From NCBI GenBank assembly GCA_022340245.1, contig JAJDOI010000159.1, positions 1 to 34,621 of the forward strand: a stretch of 34,621 bases of DNA, given 5' to 3'. Origin of the DNA: Thiogranum sp. Its GTDB lineage: Bacteria > Pseudomonadota > Gammaproteobacteria > DSM-19610. Numbering within the stretch: the first letter of the stretch is position 1; the number at the start of each line of letters is the position of its first letter. The notes under the pieces were generated by a model. The model was given only the letters and a program-made list of their open reading frames with translations, did not search any database and was not told the DNA's origin. A program made the position numbers and the translations under genes. This document shows positions 26,694 through 34,621 of the stretch, piece by piece.

Positions 26694-28037
26694 TTATGCC
26701 GGTACCGGTATACCCTGTTCACGCATGCGCGCCAGCTTGTAACGCAGCGTGCGCGGACTGATACCCAGCCGCTCGGCGGCCTCCTTGCGGCTGCCGTGGT
26801 CGCGCAGGGCATTCAGAATCAATTCAAACTCGCGGGACTTCAGCCCGCCATCCAGACACTCGCCTGCCGGCTCGTCGGTCGCCGCGTTGTCCACCGCCGG
26901 CCGGTGTTCGATCGAGACATCCTGTTCGAAACACAGATCACTGACTTCGATCTGCTCACCATTCAACAGGATCAGTGCCCGCTGGATGACGTTGTCCAGT
27001 TCGCGCACATTCCCCGACCAGCGGTGTTCCAGCAAACTCTGCTGCGCCTGCTTGGACAGGTGTGGCACGCAGCGACCTTCGGGCGAGTATTTGCGGATCA
27101 GGCGGTTGGTGAGTGGCAGAATGTCGGCTGTGCGCTGGCGTAACGGTGCGAGGTGCAGCGGGAAGACGTTCAGGCGGTAAAACAGGTCTTCGCGGAAACG
27201 CCCCGCGGCCACCTCTTCACGCATGCTGCGGTTGGTGGTTGCCAGCACGCGTACATCCAGCGAGATAACCTCCTTGCCGCCAAGGCGTTCGACTTCGCGC
27301 TCCTGCAGCACTCTCAGTAATTTGGCCTGCAGGCCCAGGTCCATTTCGGAAATCTCGTCGAGCAGCAGCGTGCCACTCTGGGCCTGTTCAAATTTGCCTG
27401 CGTGGGCCTGGTAGGCGCCGGTGAAAGCGCCCTTTTCGTAGCCGAACAACGAGGCCTCCAGCATGTTCTCCGGAATGGCGGCGCAGTTGATGGCGATAAA
27501 CGGTCCGTTCGCGCGTGCCGAGTGGCGGTGAATCAACCGCGCGAACACCTCTTTGCCGACACCCGACTCGCCGCTGATCATCACCGTGGCGTCAGTCGCG
27601 GCCACCCGGCGCGCGAGATGCGCAAGTTTGCGCGTCGCCTGGTCTTCTGCCACCACCTCCGGATCATCGTCGGCGTGGGGCAGATAGCGCCGGATCATAT
27701 CCACCAGCACTTCCGCCTCGAATGGCTTGACCAGATAATCGGCGGCGCCGGCACGCATGGCGTCGACCGCCTGCCCAATGGTGCCGTAGGCGGTCATCAG
27801 CACCACCGGCAACTCCGGCACACTGGATTTCACTTTCTGCAACAAGGTATGCCCGTCCACGCCCTCCATCTGCACGTCACTGACAACCAGGCTGTAGGCG
27901 CTGCTTTCAACCAGCTGCATGGCCTGAGACCCGTTCTCCGCCGCCTCGACACCGAACCCGGCCAGTTGAACCGTGGCGCACAAGGCATCGCGCAAAGCAG
28001 CATCGTCTTCTACTATCAGGACCGTGGGTTGACTCAT
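26694..28037 (-). CDS. fleR: Sigma-54-dependent response regulator FleR (FlrC)
   Basis: FleR activates RpoN-dependent hook and basal-body genes when phosphorylated by FleS. The 447-aa protein has a receiver domain with Asp54 in VVSDVQMEGVDG, an AAA+ domain with Walker A GESGVGKE, the sigma-54 contact loop GAFTGA and the Walker B LLLDEISEM, then a Fis-type helix-turn-helix at the end (KEAAERLGISPRTLRYKLAR). It overlaps the fleS stop by 1 nt (TAATG). Confidence 0.96.
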   Translation of the reverse strand: MSQPTVLIVEDDAALRDALCATVQLAGFGVEAAENGSQAMQLVESSAYSLVVSDVQMEGVDGHTLLQKVKSSVPELPVVLMTAYGTIGQAVDAMRAGAADYLVKPFEAEVLVDMIRRYLPHADDDPEVVAEDQATRKLAHLARRVAATDATVMISGESGVGKEVFARLIHRHSARANGPFIAINCAAIPENMLEASLFGYEKGAFTGAYQAHAGKFEQAQSGTLLLDEISEMDLGLQAKLLRVLQEREVERLGGKEVISLDVRVLATTNRSMREEVAAGRFREDLFYRLNVFPLHLAPLRQRTADILPLTNRLIRKYSPEGRCVPHLSKQAQQSLLEHRWSGNVRELDNVIQRALILLNGEQIEVSDLCFEQDVSIEHRPAVDNAATDEPAGECLDGGLKSREFELILNALRDHGSRKEAAERLGISPRTLRYKLARMREQGIPVPA

Positions 28038-28966
28038 TACACATACCTCGAATTGGCAATCGCCGCCTTTTGCCGTTGCTTCAAACGCTCGCTGGGAAGA
28101 TGTTGCGGAACCTGGTACCGGGGCAGGCGAATGACGAACCGTGCGCCGTCCTTATATTCCGCATCGAGTTCGATATCACCGCGATGCGCCGCAATGACAG
28201 CACGCACGACGGCAAGGCCGAGCCCGGTGCCGTTGGCGCGCGTGGTAAAAAAGGGATCGAAAATCTGTTCGTGAAGGTCTTCGGCGATACCCGGACCATT
28301 GTCCTGCAGTGCCAGCAGCAGGTCGCTTCCACCGGCGCTGATCTGCCACTCCAGACGCGCGCCGTCGCCACAGGCATCCAGCGCGTTGTTGACAAGATTG
28401 GTGAGAACACTGGCCAGCACCTCAGCCTGCCCCTGTACGGGAGACGGCGCCTTGCCCGAGACACACCAGCGTGCGTCGCAGGTGTCCAGGCGGGGTTGCA
28501 GGGACTGCTGCACCTGCTCGAGCAGGGCGGCGACATCGACCCGCTCTTCGCCACCCTGTCCGCCGCGGGTGAACACCAGCATGTCGTTGACCATGTGATC
28601 AAGGTGTCTCAGCCCCACCAGCAGGCGGTCGACAAAACAATCGTGCTGATCGCGGGGAAGATTCGTCTGCTTGAGTTGCGAGGCGTAGAGTAAAGCGGTG
28701 GACAAGGGGGTGCGAACCTGGTGCGCCAGTCGGGCCGTCATTTCCCCCATGCTCGACAGGCGCTGGCTGCGCGAGGCATCCTGTTGCAGGCCGCGGATAT
28801 CGGCAAGCAACTGCTGTCGCTCGCTACGCGCCGCCGCCAGTTCCTGATTCAGGCTGACAACCTTTTGCTGCAGCGCCGCATAGGACCCGGCGAGCTGTTC
28901 GGAAACCTGGTTGAACAGTTCAAACGCGTCTTGCAGTTGTTGTTGGCTGGCAGCCGTCTGGCTCAT
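28037..28966 (-). CDS. fleS: Sensor histidine kinase FleS (FlrB) lacking a PAS domain
   Basis: FleS is the soluble kinase for FleR. This one is 309 aa. The N-terminal helix FELFNQVSEQLAGSYAALQQ is typical, then a coiled coil runs directly into the HisKA domain with His82 in LAHQVRTPLSTALLYASQL and a HATPase domain with NLVNNALDACGDG (N box), DNGPGI (G1) and GTGLGLAVV (G2). Pseudomonas FleS and Vibrio FlrB carry a PAS domain of roughly 100 residues between coil and HisKA; here nothing fills that place. No membrane helix is present. It begins about 46 nt after a predicted sigma-54 start. Confidence 0.93.
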   Translation of the reverse strand: MSQTAASQQQLQDAFELFNQVSEQLAGSYAALQQKVVSLNQELAAARSERQQLLADIRGLQQDASRSQRLSSMGEMTARLAHQVRTPLSTALLYASQLKQTNLPRDQHDCFVDRLLVGLRHLDHMVNDMLVFTRGGQGGEERVDVAALLEQVQQSLQPRLDTCDARWCVSGKAPSPVQGQAEVLASVLTNLVNNALDACGDGARLEWQISAGGSDLLLALQDNGPGIAEDLHEQIFDPFFTTRANGTGLGLAVVRAVIAAHRGDIELDAEYKDGARFVIRLPRYQVPQHLPSERLKQRQKAAIANSRYV

Positions 28967-29022
28967 GAAGCGGCGTACTCCTGATACTTGTCACTCGGGG
29001 CTTTGGCGCCCATTGCTTACAA

Positions 29023-29038
29023 AGCAAGGAGTATGCCT
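29023..29038 (-). promoter_or_regulatory. Sigma-54 promoter of fleSR
   Basis: Minus strand AGGCATACTCCTTGCT keeps the invariant GG and GC with correct spacing and matches TGGCAC-N5-TTGCW except at the first T and the last C of the -24 box. It lies between fleQ and fleS, where FleQ-RpoN control is known in Pseudomonas. Confidence 0.8.
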
Positions 29039-29054
29039 GGAATAAAAATTCCAG
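29037..29054 (-). promoter_or_regulatory. Perfect inverted repeat touching the -24 box of the fleSR promoter
   Basis: CTGGAAT-TTTT-ATTCCAG has seven-base perfect arms. Its downstream arm overlaps the -24 element by 2 nt. It may be an operator for a dimeric regulator, or an attenuating hairpin at the 3' end of the fleQ message. Confidence 0.45.
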
Positions 29055-29073
29055 CTAAAACAGTAGATTGGGA

Positions 29074-29091
29074 GAACCCGTATGCGGGCTC
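29074..29091 (-). terminator. Hairpin just after the fleQ stop
   Basis: GAGCCCG-CATA-CGGGTTC pairs over seven positions including one G-U and begins 1 nt after the fleQ TGA. The following tract (TCTCCCAATC) is not T-rich, so an intrinsic terminator is uncertain. Confidence 0.4.
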
Positions 29092-29092
29092 G

Positions 29093-30556
<1,464 letters not shown>

Positions 30557-30903
30557 CGACGTGTTGCCTGACTGGTGTGTTTCTCGTGGTTGATCGGCCG
30601 GAAATTTCCCGCCCACGCACAGTTAAGCACTCTTGAACGGCGTTGTCAAAATTTTGTCATAGGGACAGCAAGGCGAAAGCCCCGCACATCTTGCTGATTC
30701 AACTGGATATACTGGCGTCGCACGGAGCGGGACAGCACCGATGGCGGAAAGAATTGCGCCAGGCACTCCCTGGGCAACCCGAAAAACAGGGGTCACGTTT
30801 AGCTAAAGTTCAGGATTTCTCCTGGAGTGCGGACCGGACCCGGTCAAGCCTCCCGGGCGAACGCCCGTCGAGTCGAAACGACGCCGGAACGCGGCCCGGA
30901 TTG
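30557..30903 (-). other. fliT-fleQ intergenic region rich in inverted repeats
   Basis: This 347-nt gap is the largest without a gene. In transcription order it holds GTCG-TTT-CGAC (30872-30882), CGGGCG-TT-CGCCCG (30854-30867), GACCGG-GT-CCGGTC (30832-30845), CAGGA-GAAA-TCCTG (30811-30824, GAAA tetraloop) and TTTAGCTAAA (30798-30807), then five Ts at 30782-30786. It can both end the filament operon and form a structured RNA. The fleQ promoter is in the downstream part. The short open frames crossing it have no ribosome site or known motif. Confidence 0.7.
30621..30649 (-). promoter_or_regulatory. Candidate sigma-70 promoter of fleQ
   Basis: A perfect -35 TTGACA (30644-30649) is followed after 17 nt by TTAACT (30621-30626), a fair -10 with three of six consensus bases. 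The leader to the fleQ ATG would be about 58 nt. Sigma-70 control of fleQ is known in Pseudomonas. Confidence 0.6.
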
Positions 30904-31221
30904 TCAGCCGGAACAGCTCAGGTAGGCGGCGGACACGGCCCGCCCGATTTGCTGGGTATGGATTTCCGCGGCAAGGCGCTCCCTGCAGTCACCGCCGAGC
31001 ACGGTGATTTCCTGGTTTAGACGCAGGATCTCCCTGATACAGACGGCAACCGCCGGCGCATCCTGTTCGCTCGTCGGGCAACGGAAACACTGCATAACCA
31101 GTTCCTTGCGCCTGCCCTCGAGTTCCGCCACGCTGTCCCACTGCAGGGCGCGGGCCTTCTCCAGCATCTGCTGGCTGAGAGCGACAATGTCCTTTAACTG
31201 CTCGCTGCGACGCGTTTCCAT
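30904..31221 (-). CDS. fliT: FliT-like flagellar chaperone (FleP-type)
   Basis: A small protein after fliS is expected to be FliT, the FliD chaperone. From ATG 31221, with GGAG upstream, it is 105 aa; the longer frame to 31278 overlaps fliS and is less likely. The sequence is largely helical (EQLKDIVALSQQMLEKARAL, VAELEGRRKELV, CIREILRLNQEIT), with the small size and charge pattern of FliT, but no decisive motif, so the name rests mainly on position. It has five Cys (45, 48, 61, 79, 103), with Cys45 and Cys48 as CFRC, which is unusual. Confidence 0.7.
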   Translation of the reverse strand: METRRSEQLKDIVALSQQMLEKARALQWDSVAELEGRRKELVMQCFRCPTSEQDAPAVAVCIREILRLNQEITVLGGDCRERLAAEIHTQQIGRAVSAAYLSCSG

Positions 31222-31249
31222 ACTGTCCGTCTCCGATCGTATGCCGCGG

Positions 31250-31666
31250 TCAGGCCGCGGGTTCCTGGCTCGCCGCATGTTCGGCGATCGCTTCCCAGGC
31301 TTCCTTGATCTGCTTGAGCAAATCCGAAACTTCGTCCAGGAGACTAGTATCGTTGCCGCGGTTGGCTTCGATCAGTCGGCGCTCCATGTACATGTACAGG
31401 TCTTCCAGGTTGCGGGCAATCTCGCCACCCTTGTCGTGGTCCAGACTGGCCTTCAGCCCTTCGAGGATGGAAATGGCGCAGCCGATCTGCTCGCCCTTTT
31501 CGCGAATTTCCGCCCGTTCCATGTGGCCCTTCGCCACCGCGATCTTGGCCAGCGCACCTTCCATCAGCATCTGTATGAGCCGGTGAGGGCTGGCCGACTC
31601 GATGCCCGTCCGTACGGCAGTCTGGCTATACTCATTCAGTGCGCTGCGAACATTTGCAAAGCTCAT
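31250..31666 (-). CDS. fliS: Flagellin chaperone FliS
   Basis: FliS binds the C-terminal helix of flagellin and prevents early polymerisation in the cytoplasm. The 138-aa sequence has the family N-terminus ALNEYSQTAVRTGIESASPH, followed by RLIQMLMEGALAKIAVAKGH, LEGLKASLDHDKGGEIARNL and YMYMERRLIEAN. It follows fliD by 67 nt and has CACAGGA just before the ATG. Confidence 0.96.
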   Translation of the reverse strand: MSFANVRSALNEYSQTAVRTGIESASPHRLIQMLMEGALAKIAVAKGHMERAEIREKGEQIGCAISILEGLKASLDHDKGGEIARNLEDLYMYMERRLIEANRGNDTSLLDEVSDLLKQIKEAWEAIAEHAASQEPAA

Positions 31667-31733
31667 TCCTGTGTCCTCGATAACTGGTGCTGGTTCCCGA
31701 CTGGCCCGCCCTGGCCCCTTCTTGTGCCGTGGA

Positions 31734-33050
31734 TCACGGCAACGCCGCCAGCTGCTTGGTCAGAAACTGGCTGGTGCCATTCAACTGACCCATCAGCTCG
31801 TCGAGCGATGTAAACTGTTTGCGTAAGCCGTCCTCGCGCAGCTGTAGCCGGTATTCCATGTCGCTGATACGCTGGTCAGTGGTATCGATGCGAGAATTCA
31901 AACCATCTTCTCGGGTTTTGATCAGTCCGCTGGCCTGCACGAAGCCGGTGATCACGCTGTCGAGTCGAAACAGGTAACCCTGGTCATCATTGGCAAACAG
32001 GTCGGCGACTCCCGAAAAGTCAGTTGCTATCGCGGTATCCAGCGCCGAGCTGTCCACAGACAGCGTTCCGTCCTTTTGGAAGGAAACGCCGATTTCGGCC
32101 AGAAAACTATAGCTGCCCGTCAGGCCCGAAGGCGCCGTATTGAAAACGCCGCGCATCTGGTTTTCCATGCTTCGCAAGGTACTGTCAGCCTCCAGGTCAT
32201 TGCCGACCCCGGACATGCCGTCTATCGTTGTCTTGAGTTCGTTATAAGCATCGACAAAGGTCTGCACATTGGTTTTGATGCCCTCAAGGTCCCGGTCTAC
32301 AGACAGCGTCGCCGTGGCTGCTGTCTGTGCCTTCAACGTCAGTGTCACACCACTCAAGGCATCGCTGATGACATTCGAGGAACGCGTCACCGTAAAGGTG
32401 TTGTCGATGGTTATCTGGGCGTCTTTTGGCGGCGTGATCTGAGTCAATCCGAGATCGGTGCCGAGCGTACCTGTAAACGTCGTGCTGATACTGTTCGTGG
32501 TGCCGGTTTCGTTGGAGGTAAGCACCAGGCGATTGCTGGTACTGGTTTCCGAAATAATACTCGCAGAGACACCGACATTGTTGGGATCGGAATTGATGGC
32601 ATCCCGCAGCTGGGACAACGTCATACCGCCACCGTCAACCACGAATGCGTTGCCATTGACGGTGATCGTCATCTGGTCGCCGCTGCCACCGAGCGTGGTC
32701 GTGCCGGTATCGGCAATGGCCTGAGAGGCCCGCTTGTCGGCGACTGCAAGCTGCACCACGTCAATGCTGTTGGTGCTGATTGCGGCGTTACTGTCAGCGG
32801 TCGCAGTGAAAGCCGCTTCATCGCTGGATGTTGCCGTGAACAACTTGAAGGCATCCAGTGACTTCAAGCCCGACATTGCACTCTGAAAGGTTGACAAGCC
32901 GCTTTTCAGCTTGCCAAACGCACTCAACTGGGCCTGCAGGCCGCGCTTGTCCGCTTCCAGGCGATTGAGCGGCTGACGCTCAACCGCCATCAACTGCGAA
33001 ACGATGGAGTTAACGTCTAGGCCGGAACCCACGCCGGGTGCGCTGATCAT
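31734..33050 (-). CDS. fliD: Flagellar filament cap protein FliD
   Basis: FliD forms the cap at the filament tip that folds incoming flagellin. The 438-aa protein begins ISAPGVGSGLDVNSIVSQLM, the characteristic N-terminus with PGVGSGLDV. The middle domain is Thr/Ser-rich and rather low in charge; the C-terminal helix has FRLDSVITGFVQASGLIKTR and the terminal coil SDMEYRLQLREDGLRKQFTS. It has its own sigma-54 promoter in the 62-nt gap after flaG. Confidence 0.96.
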   Translation of the reverse strand: MISAPGVGSGLDVNSIVSQLMAVERQPLNRLEADKRGLQAQLSAFGKLKSGLSTFQSAMSGLKSLDAFKLFTATSSDEAAFTATADSNAAISTNSIDVVQLAVADKRASQAIADTGTTTLGGSGDQMTITVNGNAFVVDGGGMTLSQLRDAINSDPNNVGVSASIISETSTSNRLVLTSNETGTTNSISTTFTGTLGTDLGLTQITPPKDAQITIDNTFTVTRSSNVISDALSGVTLTLKAQTAATATLSVDRDLEGIKTNVQTFVDAYNELKTTIDGMSGVGNDLEADSTLRSMENQMRGVFNTAPSGLTGSYSFLAEIGVSFQKDGTLSVDSSALDTAIATDFSGVADLFANDDQGYLFRLDSVITGFVQASGLIKTREDGLNSRIDTTDQRISDMEYRLQLREDGLRKQFTSLDELMGQLNGTSQFLTKQLAALP

Positions 33051-33092
33051 ACTGCTGGAACCTCATAATGACTCATGACTGACCTGCTATAA

Positions 33093-33108
33093 AGCAAGAG
33101 CAATGCCA
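33093..33108 (-). promoter_or_regulatory. Sigma-54 promoter of fliD
   Basis: Minus strand TGGCATTGCTCTTGCT matches the -24/-12 consensus with one change (C to T in TGGCAC), with correct GG-N10-GC spacing. It starts 4 nt past the flaG stop and predicts a leader of about 33 nt before fliD. An RpoN promoter before fliD is also known in Pseudomonas. Confidence 0.82.
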
Positions 33109-33112
33109 GCTG

Positions 33113-33526
33113 TCATGCCTGTTCACGAAAAATCAGACTGTCCGCGGCATCCAGGCGTTTGGCAATCCGCAGCGTTTCTTCAGACGGAATCTGACGAATC
33201 ACTTCTTGTGTTTCAGAATCAATAACTTTCACTACCAGGCGTTCGCTATCCTTGTCGATACTGAACACCAGGTCACGCTGGAAGTTCTGTACAAAATCGC
33301 TGATCTGGCTGATCGCCGACTCGACCTGGTCGACGGGCGTCTGCACCGCGACCCGCTGTTTCTGGTTTAACGGCAAATCCTGACCGCCGGCGGCCGTGGC
33401 CTGCCGCTGCACTGGTCCCGGGACCGGCTTCGGCTCATCGGGCCGTTCACTACCTACCAGTGTCTGCGTCCGCTGCAGGCGAGCTGTTTCCGTATTCTGC
33501 ACAGGAGAAATGGAATCGGATGACAT
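33113..33526 (-). CDS. flaG: FlaG family protein
   Basis: FlaG proteins between fliC and fliD influence filament length in several polar flagellates. The 137-aa protein has a disordered Gln/Pro-rich N-terminal part (1-60) and the conserved FlaG end (about 65-137): FVQNFQRDLVFSIDKDSERL, VVKVIDSETQEVIRQIPSEE and TLRIAKRLDAADSLIFREQA. It begins 85 nt after fliC, downstream of a likely fliC terminator. Confidence 0.93.
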   Translation of the reverse strand: MSSDSISPVQNTETARLQRTQTLVGSERPDEPKPVPGPVQRQATAAGGQDLPLNQKQRVAVQTPVDQVESAISQISDFVQNFQRDLVFSIDKDSERLVVKVIDSETQEVIRQIPSEETLRIAKRLDAADSLIFREQA

Positions 33527-33551
33527 AAATCACCTACCTGTCAAATAAACC

Positions 33552-33580
33552 GGGGGGGGCGGCGCATCCCTGCACCCCCC
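33552..33580 (-). terminator. GC-rich hairpin after fliC
   Basis: On the minus strand GGGGGG (33575-33580) can pair with the C8 tract (33552-33559) around a small inner TGC/GCG helix; GGTTTATTTG follows. It could reduce readthrough from the abundant fliC message into flaG. The T-tract is interrupted. Confidence 0.5.
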
Positions 33581-33611
33581 TTCCCTGGCTTGTCTACACG
33601 TTCTGCTGTTA

Positions 33612-34448
33612 TTAACGCAGCAGCTGCAGTGCTGCCTGCGGCAACTGGTTGGCCTGCGCCAGAATGGCTACGCCAGCCTGCTGCAGGATCTGCGATCGCG
33701 TCAGGTTTGCCGTTTCCTTGGCAAAGTCCGCATCCTGGATACGACCTCGTGCCGCAGAGAGGTTTTCGGAATAGGTGGTCAGGTTGACGACGACCGATTC
33801 GAAACGGTTCTGCACGGCACCGAAGGTTGCACGGTTCGTGGACACGCTGTCGATGTCGGTATCGACACTGGCAATAGCGGCCGACGCGGCAGCGGCGGTG
33901 CTGACATCAACAGTACCGGTAGCCGTCAGGGTTGCGTTGTAGGTGTTCAGACCGGTCAGGTCTACACCGCTGACGCTGATCTGGTTGGACGCCGTACCAT
34001 CCTGGCCGATCTGGAAAGTCAGCGTACCGGCGGTGCCGTCGAGCAGCTGGGTGCCGTTGAACTGGGTCGTCGAAACAACACGCGAAATCTCCTGAGTCAG
34101 CTGGTCAACCTCGGCCTGCAGACCGGTACGGTCCTCGACAGTGGCGTTTGCAGACTGAACGGCAATTTCACGAATACGCTGCTGGGCGGCCTGGATCTGG
34201 TCCATGGCGCCTTCGCCGGTCTGACCGAGCGAGATACCGTCCTGGGCATTGCGCACAGCCTGGTTAAGACCGCGAATGTCGGCCGTCATTTTCTGGATAC
34301 TGAAAAGACCGGCAGCATCGTCCTTGGCGCTGCTGACGCGCATACCGGAAGACAGGCGGCGCAGGGAGGTTTCCAGGGTACCCTGGGAGGTGCTCAGATT
34401 GCGCTGTGCGTTCAGCGCAGCAATATTGGTGTTAATGGTCAAAGCCAT
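33612..34448 (-). CDS. fliC: Flagellin FliC
   Basis: This is the filament subunit. From ATG 34448, with AGGAG 8 nt upstream, it is 278 aa. The N-terminal D0/D1 part starts MALTINTNIAALNAQRNLST and has QRIREIAVQSANAT (90-103), matching the TLR5-recognised patch of enteric flagellin. The C-terminal D0/D1 part ends DFAKETANLTRSQILQQAGV then ILAQANQLPQAALQLL. The centre (about 135-200) is short and Thr/Ser/Ala-rich, so surface domains D2/D3 are essentially absent. It is the only flagellin gene in the window. Confidence 0.98.
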   Translation of the reverse strand: MALTINTNIAALNAQRNLSTSQGTLETSLRRLSSGMRVSSAKDDAAGLFSIQKMTADIRGLNQAVRNAQDGISLGQTGEGAMDQIQAAQQRIREIAVQSANATVEDRTGLQAEVDQLTQEISRVVSTTQFNGTQLLDGTAGTLTFQIGQDGTASNQISVSGVDLTGLNTYNATLTATGTVDVSTAAAASAAIASVDTDIDSVSTNRATFGAVQNRFESVVVNLTTYSENLSAARGRIQDADFAKETANLTRSQILQQAGVAILAQANQLPQAALQLLR

Positions 34449-34565
34449 GATAAACACTCCTAATTTCTTAAAGACGCTGAACCCGATATCAAATGGATGG
34501 GGCCCATCGCCTTGTTATGATTAGCGGATATACCATCGGTTTGGTATTCACCGCTTCCGTTGAGG

Positions 34566-34592
34566 TTAGCGTTCGCCGGCAGTGAATCTTTA
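34566..34592 (-). promoter_or_regulatory. Candidate sigma-28 (FliA) promoter of fliC
   Basis: Minus strand TAAAGATT-N11-AACGCTAA compares with TAAAGTTT-N11-GCCGATAA: seven of eight in the -35 box, five of eight in the -10 box, exact spacing. The leader would be about 110 nt. No sigma-54 match was found between it and fliC. Confidence 0.55.
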
Positions 34593-34621
34593 GGCACCGT
34601 GGAGCAGCTCTCGCTTACGCT

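Noticed and set aside
26700-26760. Possible sigma-54 element TGGCGCGCATGCGTGA at the end of fleR
   Set aside because: The -12 GC is not at the required position and the TTGC part is missing.
30782-30883. c-di-GMP riboswitch in the structured region before fleQ
   Set aside because: Tempting because of the GAAA tetraloop and c-di-GMP theme, but I cannot find the conserved core or receptor helix of the GEMM classes, and it is far from the fleQ start.
30643-31020. Plus-strand 125-codon frame in the fliT-fleQ gap
   Set aside because: It runs into fliT in antisense, spans the inverted-repeat cluster and has no ribosome site or known motif.
34501-34550. A second sigma-28-like site nearer fliC (AAAC-N-CTAATCAT)
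   Set aside because: The -10 part does not resemble GCCGATAA at the required spacing.

Overview
This window is a single, almost uninterrupted polar-flagellum and chemotaxis locus in which every credible gene lies on the minus strand; read it from the right end (fliC) to the left end (a ParA-type ATPase cut by the window edge). The GC-rich composition, the FleQ/FleS/FleR regulators, FlhF/FlhG polar-placement proteins, CheZ, MotC/MotD stators and the gene order fliC-flaG-fliD-fliS-fliT-fleQ-fleS-fleR-fliEFGHIJK-...-fliLMNOPQR-flhBA-flhF-flhG-fliA-cheYZAB-motCD-parC match the Pseudomonas/Vibrio/Marinobacter style of gammaproteobacterial polar flagellum. I infer a free-living motile gammaproteobacterium; the sequence does not let me name the genus.

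Layout in transcription order: (1) 34.6-30.9 kb, the filament module (flagellin, FlaG, cap FliD, chaperones FliS and a FliT-like protein), with a sigma-28-like promoter before fliC and a sigma-54 promoter before fliD. (2) 30.9-26.7 kb, the regulators: fleQ behind a sigma-70-like promoter and an intergenic block full of small inverted repeats, then fleS-fleR behind a sigma-54 promoter. (3) 26.7-19.8 kb, fliE to fliK, the MS ring, switch rotor, export ATPase complex and hook-length ruler, closely packed behind fleR. (4) 19.6-17.4 kb, an inserted gene for a globin-PAS-GGDEF-EAL protein, the least expected item here. (5) 17.2-9.5 kb, fliL to flhA, the C-ring and export gate, behind a near-perfect sigma-54 promoter. 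(6) 9.4-6.6 kb, flhF, flhG and fliA, coupled by short overlaps. (7) 6.5-0 kb, cheY-cheZ-cheA-cheB, stator genes motC-motD and a parC-like gene, with a sigma-28-like promoter before cheY.

The promoters outline the usual four-tier hierarchy: a sigma-70-type fleQ promoter, sigma-54 promoters for fleSR, fliL and fliD, and sigma-28 promoters for fliC and cheY. Points worth a second look are the heme-globin c-di-GMP enzyme with an AT-hook-like N-terminus next to a FleQ that keeps its c-di-GMP-binding signature, a duplicated short motif in the CheA linker that may tie CheA to the ParC-type polar anchor, a FleS without the PAS domain, and structured non-coding DNA before fleQ and fleS.
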